In this document: piece after piece, positions 6,401-9,331 of the stretch
Layout of the letters: every line of letters begins with the position of its first letter
Numbering within the stretch: position 1 is the stretch's first letter
Source: an uncultured bacterium
GTDB lineage: Bacteria; Verrucomicrobiota; Kiritimatiellia; UBA8416; CALETX01
Direction: 5' to 3'
NCBI GenBank assembly: GCA_937920455.1
Contig: CALETX010000160.1
Coordinates: 1 to 9,331, forward strand
Length of the DNA stretch: 9,331 bases
Position numbers and translations under genes: made by a program
The notes under the pieces: generated by a model
What the model was told of the DNA's origin: nothing
The model's database searches: none
Seen by the model: the letters and a program-made list of their open reading frames with translations, nothing else

Positions 6401-8403
6401 CCCACATATTGAGCAGCAGGCAGAGCGCTTTTCGAGAGTTCCAGATCGGCCGAATACACCTTTACTTTGAGAGTATGATAATCGGTATATGCCTCCACTG
6501 TGCCGGTGCACGTATTGAAAATCGCCTGCGCGCCGAGAGGAAGAGGATTCGTGATCAAGGTCCTGAAAGTTACGACTCTCGACCCGCCTGCTGAAATATT
6601 GCCAAGCGAAGCTCCTCCCTCGTCAAAGGGATAGGCGGTCAGGCTCGGAGGCACTGTGTCGTCTGCAAACGGCTCGCCGTCAAGAGTAGCCGACCCGGGA
6701 ACATATATCGTATTGGAAGGCACTGGATCAAAGAGAACTACATCCGACAATGGCCGCATGTTTGCATTGTTCATCACAATGGTCCATCGTATGGTCTCAG
6801 ACGGATCGAAAGATCCGTTTCCGTTTCGATCGTCTATCAACTCGGCCGCTTTTCTCGCGCGAAATTCCGGTATAGGGATCACACCACTGCCGGCATCTAT
6901 GTACGGCAAAGCCAAACCTGCAGTAAGGGGATCCACTCCCCACATCGCGATAACCCGAGTGCCGTTTGTGGTGTAAATGCGCATGCCGGTCTGATCGTTA
7001 TCGCTGGAATCAAACAGCCGGACAGATTGAAATGCCGACACAACTATGCTGGTGTCATACCTGTTGCCGAACGGATCAGTCAACGCTCCGGTCGTTGGAT
7101 CTCCGTCAAAATCAACAAATAGCGTCCCATTGCTTTCCGCACAAACCCACACGGGACTGCCATTAGCGCTTCCGTCGCTCGATCCGGCTCCATATCCGAC
7201 AAGGACCACCGAACTGAGTAAAGATCCTGGGATCAGCGAACATCCCCAGTCATAATCCGGACCCCTGTCAAGCATCAGCACTGACTCGAATGTCAACCCG
7301 TTGGTGGTAAAAAAGTGTGCCCCCGAGTTGCTCGGCATCGCAAATTCAATCCAGCCGTTCGCTGGAACGTTCGTGATGCCGCTTCCATAAATAGTCTGGT
7401 AATTGACTGAAAGGGATGAACTGTTCGTATTGTATATGAAAACGCTAACAGGATAAGTGTTGGTCGTCTGCCCAACTGCGCAGTAATAACGTGAAGCCCA
7501 AATGTCAGTAGGATAAAGCATATACCAGCGCGAGGCATAGTTAGCGCCTACCTGGCCTGTCATTTCAATAACCTGGACCGGTTTGGACGAAACAACCCTC
7601 GCCCCCGCAACAACACGTCCAGGCGCAAGCCACCCTTCGCCTGCCGAGAGATTATTAGTTACGTCGAACATGCCGTCAGCATTTGTATCCACCATTACTA
7701 CGGTGTCAGACTCAGATGCCATTATGCCAAGCCGTGAAGAGCTGAAAGTCAATGGAGCTGTTCCAAAAGTGTCCACTCCAACGGGCGCAACGAAGTTGGT
7801 TCCATACAACAACGTCTCGTAAACCTCGCAGGCCTCCGCCATTAATGGCCCAGTATTCACAGGCCACAATACCATAGTCATCGAAACAGGTTTTGAGGCC
7901 CCCACTCTGTCACCACCGTCATATGAAATAGTTGAAGGTGGCCTGGGATAAATGTTGGTCGCCTGGACCAGGACAATGTCGCCGGCATCTATTCGGTCAA
8001 CTGAATAGGCCGGCGGAATGCCGTTTGCAGGATTATTGTCACCCCATATTTGAGTTCCGCCAGGATTGCTGGTGCTCCACACATTGGTCGGGTTCGCCAA
8101 ATCATTATCAAACCCATTTTCCCACTGATCGTAATAAATGACCGTGTTGGATATCGCGGCCACGATGGATATGATCGCGACTATGTTTGTGGAAGCTGTT
8201 GGTCCGCCGCCAGCTGTAAACTGCAGGTCCAGACAGTGCTGGTACTCCATTTCAGTTGTAACCGGTAAAAAATACGTCTGAACAACAGGAGGACCGGCTG
8301 ATACCCTGCTAATAGAGCAGGATAAAAATGCCACCCCCGCGACGATTAAGCGACTGTTGGCGCTGACCGTGGCACGGAGTTTATGTTGTATGGAGCCCAA
8401 CAT
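1..8403 (-). CDS. Giant secreted DUF11-stalk protein with C-terminal C25 (gingipain-type) peptidase domain, 3' end outside the window
   Basis: One frame is open for 2801 codons from the ATG at 8403 to the window edge. It has no stop, so the C-terminus is missing. The start is chosen because an in-frame TAA lies at 8410-8412, the first ATG after it is at 8403, an AGGAGG precedes it, and a signal peptide follows at once. Domain order by residue: signal peptide 1-36; conserved N-terminal module about 42-515; DUF11 domains from about 517 to 2160, two of them interrupted by inserted modules; a fibronectin-III-like domain 2163-2258; a pre-peptidase beta domain about 2316-2600; and a C25 peptidase domain from about 2655. 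DUF11 and C25 are known families. The role as an exported surface protease on a long stalk is inferred. The His/Cys dyad and any sorting signal are not visible. No partner gene is in the window. Confidence 0.95.
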   Translation of the reverse strand, partial: MLGSIQHKLRATVSANSRLIVAGVAFLSCSISRVSAGPPVVQTYFLPVTTEMEYQHCLDLQFTAGGGPTASTNIVAIISIVAAISNTVIYYDQWENGFDNDLANPTNVWSTSNPGGTQIWGDNNPANGIPPAYSVDRIDAGDIVLVQATNIYPRPPSTISYDGGDRVGASKPVSMTMVLWPVNTGPLMAEACEVYETLLYGTNFVAPVGVDTFGTAPLTFSSSRLGIMASESDTVVMVDTNADGMFDVTNNLSAGEGWLAPGRVVAGARVVSSKPVQVIEMTGQVGANYASRWYMLYPTDIWASRYYCAVGQTTNTYPVSVFIYNTNSSSLSVNYQTIYGSGITNVPANGWIEFAMPSNSGAHFFTTNGLTFESVLMLDRGPDYDWGCSLIPGSLLSSVVLVGYGAGSSDGSANGSPVWVCAESNGTLFVDFDGDPTTGALTDPFGNRYDTSIVVSAFQSVRLFDSSDNDQTGMRIYTTNGTRVIAMWGVDPLTAGLALPYIDAGSGVIPIPEFRARKAAELIDDRNGNGSFDPSETIRWTIVMNNANMRPLSDVVLFDPVPSNTIYVPGSATLDGEPFADDTVPPSLTAYPFDEGGASLGNISAGGSRVVTFRTLITNPLPLGAQAIFNTCTGTVEAYTDYHTLKVKVYSADLELSKSALPAAQYVGSNVTFTITLTNRGPDVATNVTVRDALPSAMAYQWHYGGAYQTNSGIWTVGTLPAGVSTSLVLVATVLSGGHWTNAAEVWTSSSYDPDSYPSNAVVGEDDYSEAEVQAIWHADLSVAKSVDNPAPTTNEVVKYTVMVSNSGPAEATGIAVLEPLTNGLVYLSNTVSHGSYDSGSGIWTVGTLYIGEAATLHLWARATGIQGIYITNRSSISHSDLPDLNGANDSSEAVILLSTLRVFKSADVEWVYPGSNIAYTITVSNAGSEVQAGVLVYDAVPQGAGYVSGSVAVSVGPPGVVSTNGTVRDTFSGVPSYANNDGTLPWSGPWKEIGEQDGPNTGYSLVTNQEAQLSHDRGLERSLWLLGADSASLSLSYREISLTYTNEWADSFPSISYSNNEGTVNWNGPWIESGESNGPASGAAGVSSPGYAYLSTNTALTRSFSASQATQTVLSFGFRQWGTIETNNVSDLFTSVTYTNNYGSWAWNGPWVETNDDGSATIRGNRHIYIDTGRLHFDSCTPGQGIERRASSYSATSAVLSFSWQTVGLDAGEYLQVYILSNNVSTMAAQFGGGVNASGTFTTNMPLGTNIGVRFLTTGTWAQNGEDAYVDNVAITFYQPLFESNDTARVSISTNGSDWAAIFALTGTVSATWQNVYIDISKYAADETWLRFEANGYDGNLEAWYFTKVNVTALVPSVHQSDTAYLEISTNGAIWVQLMNLEGQFGGPHSTNFDISAYASTNTRIRLRVSGYEDPAAMFRFDDATVALTFSGRTGEPPVLASGYVLLPGQTLSVKYTVQADNPLYQEWIKNTAWAASMQHPVPKATTIETTTKATDLSVDKSIDDGNPHAGSNIVYTVLVTNTGPSVAWNITLSDQLPAGLLYSSNETSQGYYSTSTWIWTIGDLGVGSAAYLRIWATVEEGREGQHITNTATIATMSPADSVPSNNADSVVITVYGVDVSLSKSASPTNPWVGGHVVFAVSLTNHGPNEATSVQVLDQLPAGLMFDSYTATTGTYNNVSGVWEVGVLEAGESATLWLEAVVGTNTAGWSITNTALASCEESEISSTNNSAYAVVWPHVAELSVWKTSDATGVVEVGEYIAYSIVVSNSGIDAHTSLAMSDPVPVGCSAVTGSTIVVAPLWTNLLWKDDFATQSYSNNAGNTNFLSAWVELEGDGPIAGSIFVGDDSGYRPGHTLYSLSFSGAGAGSTSWIMRAVDIGEATNAELYFEFRNGGMSSGSRLYVQATTNPAAGVWSNIAVITASTPASYSATTISITAFASTSTAIRFFTTNMLVTDVLWIDDVTVSVPDRRRVVFAGGDPPTLASGLELEPGEWLSVGYTVRVENPPAVWVITNTVSVQSDQIPVPITDRVTNQVAYGDIVIWKEASESAPGTNEVVWFTITASNSGPFTVRDVTVHDLWPGNIIFSNAAVSRGTYDASSATVHVWNIGWIAPGETVTAVITGEVNVASKGLGITNAAFIANCRTYDVNSSNDESHVALVTLVVVTRMQAWSVGSGGWVEWETASEAGTAGFFIERSEDSEWRRVTRQIVPSRPDARGGAIYRVPDSAITPGQKVEYRLIEIERGGTARCYGPYKVTVDLLPGGTIAGGQSSHVVMPKSSSSREARLSKHLARQEGSVGVAGAKVEAGAIGGEAHDFKRVKLVVEESGLYSVGSDQLANALGVEPDAVAQKIAAGQVGLMKQGMSVAYRIGAETNIVFYATRPGNGYMSHDIYWIEWTNGPQMQTVMMSSEKPDFHDKFFDDTVHAENDVWDITTFATDPDDDYWYWKYLVAGDSDWGSAEETVLLDSVVTGRAARLTINMAGIAGEGLPNEHHWIIKVNGVLIGEHSWGGAGPHAVTLKIPAGCLVEGQNVVRIDAVLDDSVPYSVTCLDSLEIKYSRFYRAHNDSALVRGGNNLRATVKGFTTPDILILDLSNESSPKFGTGFRVVNDGTSYCVTIRFANPSVFYYVAAGPAVKTPATISVPMEPNLRSADNEGRYLVITVPELESAAGRLAEYRRTRGLSSKVVQVDAIFNQFTWGVKDPRAIREFLRFAVAGWRNPPAYVALLGEGSYDYRNIWGYGDSQVPTMMVPTPDGLYGSDSWLGDLDGDGCQDIAVGRLPAQTEGELDGLIDKIIGYEMSE
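604..1458 (-). other. Pre-peptidase beta-rich domain typical of C25 proteins (residues about 2316-2600)
   Basis: KLVVEESGLYSV (2321-2332) resembles the K-(I/L)-x-V-x-x-x-G-(I/L)-Y-x-V pattern found before gingipain-type domains in non-Porphyromonas C25 proteins, as does the later HDIYWIEW (2390-2397), the usual n-x-Y-W-x-x-x strand. More beta strands with WIIKVNG and HAVTLKI follow. This type of region is usually described as a prodomain or accessory beta domain. Whether it is removed on activation cannot be seen. Confidence 0.6.
1630..1917 (-). other. Fibronectin-III-like linker domain (residues about 2163-2258)
   Basis: The segment WVEWETASEAGTAGFFIERS (2178-2197), then Y-R-V-P-D (2222-2226), G-Q-K-V-E-Y-R-L-I-E (2232-2241) and C-Y-G-P-Y (2250-2254) match a common bacterial pattern, W-x-T-(A/G)-S-E-x-x-x-x-G-F-x-(V/I)-x-R then Y-x-x-x-D then Y-x-L-x-x-V/I. 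It is often seen between stalk domains and a C-terminal module. A low-complexity Ser/Gly/Lys/Arg stretch (about 2262-2312) follows and may act as a flexible or cleavable linker. Confidence 0.6.
1930..2289 (-). repeat. DUF11 domain 8 (residues about 2039-2158)
   Basis: The last stalk unit: EVVWFTITASNSGPFTVRD, VHDLWPGNIIFSNAAVS, RGTYDASSATVHVWNIGW, IAPGETVTAVI and GITNAAFIANC. It is intact. It leads directly into a different domain type, marking the end of the stalk. Confidence 0.85.
2305..2502 (-). repeat. DUF11 domain 7, C-terminal half (residues about 1968-2033)
   Basis: GGDPPTLASGLELEPGEWLS, VGYTVRVENPP and VITNTVSVQSDQIPVP form the second half of a DUF11 domain. It aligns by eye with the C-terminal half of domain 4 (PP-x-LASG, L-x-PG, LSV-x-YTV, NP, NT, PVP). 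Together with residues 1742-1801 it makes a unit of normal length. Confidence 0.7.
2503..2979 (-). repeat. Beta-sandwich module 4, uninterrupted, inserted in a DUF11 domain (residues 1809-1967)
   Basis: Starts D-D-F at 1809, then SYSNNAGN, AWVELEGDGPIAGS, RAVDIGEATNAELYFEFRNG, RLYVQATTNPAAGVWSNI, TAFASTSTAIRFFTTN and WIDDVTVSV. N- and C-terminal halves are contiguous here, for about 159 residues. It is the reference copy for reading the broken-up copies at 970-1431. A ligand-binding (lectin-like) role is possible, but no binding residues are recognised. Confidence 0.7.
3001..3180 (-). repeat. DUF11 domain 7, N-terminal half (residues about 1742-1801)
   Basis: The segment ELSVWKTSDATGVVEVGE, AYSIVVSNSGIDAHTSL, AMSDPVPVGCSAVTGS is the first half of a DUF11 domain. 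It breaks off after the T-G-S strand, the same place where domain 4 breaks. Its second half resumes at about 1968. Confidence 0.75.
3193..3549 (-). repeat. DUF11 domain 6 (residues about 1619-1737)
   Basis: An intact unit: VDVSLSKSASPTNPWVGG, VVFAVSLTNHGPNEATSV, QVLDQLPAGLMFDSYTA, TGTYNNVSGVWEVGVLEAGE and SITNTALASCEESE. It is another stalk unit. The order and spacing of the signature strands match domain 5. Confidence 0.9.
3556..3915 (-). repeat. DUF11 domain 5 (residues about 1497-1616)
   Basis: An intact DUF11 unit of about 115-120 residues: TDLSVDKSIDDGNPHAG, NIVYTVLVTNTGPSVAWN, TLSDQLPAGLLYSS, WIWTIGDLGVGS, and HITNTATIATMSPAD at the end. It is among the best matches to the family consensus in this protein. 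Confidence 0.9.
3913..4110 (-). repeat. DUF11 domain 4, C-terminal half (residues about 1432-1497)
   Basis: The segment GEPPVLASGYVLLPGQTLSV, then KYTVQADNPL and WIKNTAWAAS, is the second half of a DUF11 domain, with the pattern L-x-P-G-x-x-L-x-V-x-Y-T-V then x-N-T-A. It has no first half next to it. The nearest unpaired first half ends at residue about 958, so some 475 residues separate the halves. Confidence 0.7.
4111..4332 (-). repeat. Beta-sandwich C-terminal half, copy B (residues 1358-1431)
   Basis: The second lone C-terminal half has SDTAYLEISTNGAIW, NLEGQFGGPHSTNFDIS, AYASTNTRIRLRVSGYED and FRFDDATVAL. The D-T-A motif is 76 residues after that of copy A. It most likely completes module 1. 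Immediately after it the second half of a DUF11 domain resumes. Confidence 0.65.
4339..4560 (-). repeat. Beta-sandwich C-terminal half, copy A (residues 1282-1355)
   Basis: This unit has NDTARVSISTNGSDW, ALTGTVSATWQNVYIDIS, KYAADETWLRFEANGYDG, then a VNVTAL end. It matches the next unit in order and spacing (D-T-A, I-S-T-N-G-x-x-W, L-x-G, D-I-S-x-Y-A, G-Y). It lacks the D-x-F...W-x-G-P-W front found in modules 3 and 4, so it is a C-terminal half. It most likely completes module 2. Confidence 0.65.
4561..5010 (-). repeat. Beta-sandwich module 3, apparently complete (residues 1132-1281)
   Basis: The third copy starts at 1132, again 81 residues after the previous one, with VTYTNNYGS, WAWNGPWVETNDDGSA and SAVLSFSWQ. 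Here the sequence continues directly into a C-terminal half: DAGEYLQVYILSNN, TNIGVRFLTTG and EDAYVDNVAITFY. The A-Y-V-D-N-V strand is the usual ending of such modules. Its length of about 150 residues makes it the complete innermost copy. Confidence 0.7.
5011..5253 (-). repeat. Beta-sandwich module 2, N-terminal half (residues 1051-1131)
   Basis: The second copy starts with D-x-F at 1051, exactly 81 residues after the first, and shows SYSNNEGT, WNGPWIESGESNGPASG and TVLSFGFRQ. Like copy 1 it ends right after the L-S-x-G-F-R strand and is followed by a short ETNNVS linker into copy 3. Nucleotide identity with copy 1 is visibly low, so the duplication is old. Confidence 0.7.
5254..5496 (-). repeat. 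Beta-sandwich module 1, N-terminal half (residues 970-1050)
   Basis: The block begins D-x-F at 970 and contains SYANNDGT, WSGPWKE, GEQDGPNTG and the strand SASLSLSYREI. The same pattern (D-x-F, Y-x-N-N, W-x-G-P-W-x-E, then R-x-L and L-S-x-x-(Y/F)-R) recurs at 1051, 1132 and 1809. It stops after the L-S-L-S-Y-R strand, where the next copy starts. The fold resembles MAM/lectin-like jelly-roll modules of surface proteins, which is inference from the motif pattern. Confidence 0.7.
5530..5700 (-). repeat. DUF11 domain 4, N-terminal half (residues about 902-958)
   Basis: The sequence gives the first half of a DUF11 domain: FKSADVEWVYPGSNIAYT, ITVSNAGSEVQAG, LVYDAVPQGAGYVSGS. It then leaves the family pattern just after the Y-V-S-G-S strand. 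The missing half appears at residues about 1435-1490. The two halves total about 115 residues, the size of the neighbouring intact copies. Confidence 0.75.
5734..6069 (-). repeat. DUF11 domain 3 (residues about 779-890)
   Basis: A full-length DUF11 unit: ADLSVAKSVDNPAP, EVVKYTVMVSNSGPAEATG, VLEPL in place of the usual D-x-L-P, GSYDSGSGIWTVGTLYIGEA, and ITNRSSIS near the end. The loss of Asp at the V-x-D position is a minor deviation. It is intact, unlike the following copy, which is split. Confidence 0.9.
6124..6450 (-). repeat. DUF11 domain 2 (residues about 652-760)
   Basis: A clear DUF11 unit: ADLELSKSALP, VGSNVTFTITLTNRGPDVAT, VTVRDALP, then GIWTVGTLPAGVSTSL and a WTNAAEVWTSS end. The order K-x-(8-10)-V-x-Y/F-T-(I/V)-x-(V/L)-x-N-x-G-P, V-D-x-L-P, G-x-W-x-(V/I)-G-x-L is the family signature. 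It is a stalk unit with no catalytic features. Confidence 0.9.
6544..6855 (-). repeat. DUF11 domain 1 (residues about 517-620)
   Basis: The segment opens with an acidic DDRNGNGSFDPSE loop (524-536), then TIRWTIVMNN, a VVLFDPVPSNTIYVPGS strand pair, and LGNISAGGSRVVTFRTLITN. This is the DUF11 layout: an N-x-G-type strand, D-x-(V/L)-P, Y-V-x-G-S, then a G-x-I-x-x-G turn and an ITN end. It is the most divergent copy. Its role is presumably that of an Ig-like stalk unit. Confidence 0.7.
6859..8280 (-). other. Conserved N-terminal module of DUF11-type surface proteins (residues about 42-515)
   Basis: This stretch precedes the first DUF11 domain. It carries landmarks I associate with the N-terminal part of large bacterial DUF11 proteins: YYDQWENGF (90-98), IWGD (119-122), DGGDRV (162-167), NGWIEF (349-354), DYDWG (383-387) and FVDFDGDP (429-436). 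It is rich in predicted beta-strands, Gly and Asn. I know of no biochemical function or domain name for it. The acidic DFDGDP loop could bind calcium, which is inference only. No catalytic motif was recognised. Confidence 0.6.
8296..8403 (-). other. Signal peptide (residues 1-36)
   Basis: The N-terminus has a basic stretch with K8, R10 and R18, then a hydrophobic core LIVAGVAFLSCSI (19-31), then a Val-Ser-Ala/Gly cleavage site with the likely cut after Ala36. This is a typical Sec/SPase I signal. Cys29 lies in the core, but the residues before it (Phe-Leu-Ser) do not fit a lipobox well, so a lipoprotein is less likely. Confidence 0.85.
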
Positions 8404-8416
8404 GCTTATTTACCAG

Positions 8417-8422
8417 CCTCCT
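8417..8422 (-). promoter_or_regulatory. Ribosome binding site AGGAGG
   Basis: A full AGGAGG lies 13 bases before the ATG at 8403. The spacing is longer than the usual 5-9, but no other start in this frame is possible between the site and the ATG, apart from rare codons. It supports the chosen start. Confidence 0.65.
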
Positions 8423-8499
8423 GTACAAAAACCGCCGGTCACGTAATGTGGCCAAATATGGATATTCAAAGTCCATGCTCAAACTGTATGTTTCATAAA

Positions 8500-8530
8500 G
8501 CCAAATATAGTGCCTCAGGTTATTTTAACC
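8500..8530 (-). promoter_or_regulatory. Possible promoter/operator: sigma-54-like AGGCACTATATTTGGC next to a GGTTA-TTT-TAACC palindrome
   Basis: On the minus strand AGGCACTATATTTGGC (8515-8500) keeps the GG and the 10-base gap of a -24/-12 element but has TTGG instead of TTGC. The same stretch holds TATATT (8509-8504), one base off a sigma-70 -10, without a good -35. A 13-bp palindrome (8518-8530) abuts it. It lies about 100 bases before the ATG. Which, if any, is used is unknown. Confidence 0.25.
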
Positions 8531-8779
8531 TTCCTTGTATGAGCATATTCTTCGGCCGGCCAGATCTATCGGTATTGATATGCAAAAGCTGTCTCAACCG
8601 TCTCATGTCTCACTGCCACCATCCTGCCACAAACGTAAAAAAGCCTTCTAAACCATAGCCGGCCGTCGAGCACAGATGCAACCTGTTAGTGTGCAAGTTA
8701 TTGCGTCTCACCTCGTACACTTCGACTTTGAGTTTCTTTACCTGGCGGAACAGCCTTTGGTTCATTCCACCTGTAATGC

Positions 8780-8796
8780 TAGCATGATTCATGCTA
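8780..8796. repeat. Perfect 17-bp palindrome TAGCATGA-T-TCATGCTA
   Basis: Two 8-base arms are exact reverse complements around one base. It sits about 380 bases upstream of the giant gene in a region without coding evidence. Size and symmetry suit a dimeric repressor site. The arms do not extend further, and no T-run follows on either strand, so a terminator is unlikely. Confidence 0.45.
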
Positions 8797-8885
8797 ATAG
8801 AGAAGCTAATACTAACTTGAGTCTTCCGCCCTGAATGCCGAACGGAATGATTGTCCTGGCCTTTGAAAGCTAGCCCCGGAACTAT

Positions 8886-8931
8886 GGAAGCACATATGTC
8901 TTTGAACCTTTATAACGCTTTACGTGCTTCC
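8886..8931. repeat. Inverted repeat GGAAGCACATA ... TACGTGCTTCC
   Basis: The arms at 8886-8896 and 8921-8931 are complementary at 10 of 11 positions, separated by 24 bases. The one mismatch would be a G-U pair in RNA from one strand. There is no poly-T tail, so it is not a standard terminator. The function is unknown. Confidence 0.4.
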
Positions 8932-9331
8932 CCCGCGCCTTTCATACATATCCCATCCGATAGCACACATATACCGCAAGCCGCCCTTCGCACTTTGCAA
9001 ACATCTCTCCCGTGTCAGATAAGATACAGATGCAACGGCAAGGTGATTTGAGGCGGCACGAACGTCCGCAAATGCCTGGCTGCATCTTCCCTGCTGTGGC
9101 ACCTGCCGGAACCCATCCAGGCCGTTTTGTAATGAGAAAAATACGGGTATCAACAGGGAAAACTGGCTTCCCCAAACCAAACATGAGGACACATGCAGCA
9201 GTCTTGTCGCAGACGCCGCGGATGGAAGTCAAATACCGGTGAGCAGCATCGCAAGCCTATCGCGAAAGACGGGACAGGCTGAGCCGACCCTCCCTTTTCA
9301 GAATCGTCAACAGAGCATACTTTATCACCCG

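Larger units (their letters stand above)
8404..9331. other. Non-coding upstream region of about 930 bases
   Basis: Both strands contain only short open stretches with odd composition, overlapping each other and lacking good ribosome sites or recognisable motifs. No tRNA or rRNA was recognised. It contains the RBS, promoter-like site and inverted repeats listed separately. A 25-codon open stretch at 9331-9257 (minus), ending in TAG, could be the C-terminal tail of an upstream gene (RVIKYALLTILKREGRLSLS, then RLSR), but it is too short to support. Confidence 0.5.

Noticed and set aside
8296..8403. Lipoprotein signal with Cys29
   Set aside because: The residues before Cys29 are Phe-Leu-Ser, which do not fit a lipobox, and a good Val-Ser-Ala cleavage site follows.
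8641..8680. Rho-independent terminator at the T-run (minus strand, GGCTTTTTTACG)
   Set aside because: Only a three-base GCC/GGC stem can be drawn before the T-run, which is too weak to call.
8610..8765. Minus-strand open stretch of 51 codons starting MNQRLFRQVKKLKVEV
   Set aside because: It has a purine-rich stretch directly abutting the ATG rather than at a normal distance, no recognisable family, and a C-terminal half of unlikely composition. It could be a small gene or leader peptide but is not supportable.
8920..9242. Overlapping open stretches of 76-96 codons on both strands
   Set aside because: Three frames overlap. They are Cys-, Arg- and Pro-rich without motifs, and none has a convincing ribosome site. 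They are most likely chance.
9257..9331. Minus-strand 25-codon open stretch ending in TAG, possible tail of an upstream gene
   Set aside because: The composition is protein-like, but 25 codons touching the window edge are easily open by chance.

Overview
The window is dominated by one very large minus-strand gene. It starts with an ATG at 8403 and stays open, with no stop or frameshift, for 2801 codons until it leaves the window at position 1. The rest of the window, 8404-9331, lies upstream of this gene and holds no convincing coding sequence.

The gene product reads as a secreted, multi-domain surface protein. In order it has: a Sec-type signal peptide; a conserved but unnamed N-terminal module of about 470 residues; a long stalk of about eight DUF11-type Ig-like domains, two of them split by inserted beta-rich modules; a fibronectin-III-like linker domain; a beta-rich domain like those that precede family C25 peptidases; and the first half of a gingipain-type C25 cysteine peptidase domain. 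The catalytic His and Cys of that family lie past the window edge, so activity cannot be judged here.

The least ordinary part is the stalk. Between residues 970 and 1431 there are three N-terminal halves of one module spaced exactly 81 residues apart, followed by three C-terminal halves. If they are paired from the inside out, they rebuild three modules of about 150-157 residues. That matches the single uninterrupted copy of about 159 residues at 1809-1967. The whole set sits inside a DUF11 domain whose two halves are about 480 residues apart. This looks like a module inserted into itself twice, inside another domain.

Upstream of the start are a strong AGGAGG, a near sigma-54 -24/-12 match, a possible TATATT -10, and several inverted repeats, including a perfect 17-bp palindrome and an 11-bp inverted repeat with one mismatch. 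None of these has a demonstrated role.

The organism is a bacterium with Sec export and large surface proteins. Combining C25 peptidases, DUF11 stalks and these jelly-roll-like modules is common in environmental Gram-negative lineages such as Verrucomicrobiota, Kiritimatiellota and their relatives. This placement is a weak inference: nothing in the window fixes the taxon.
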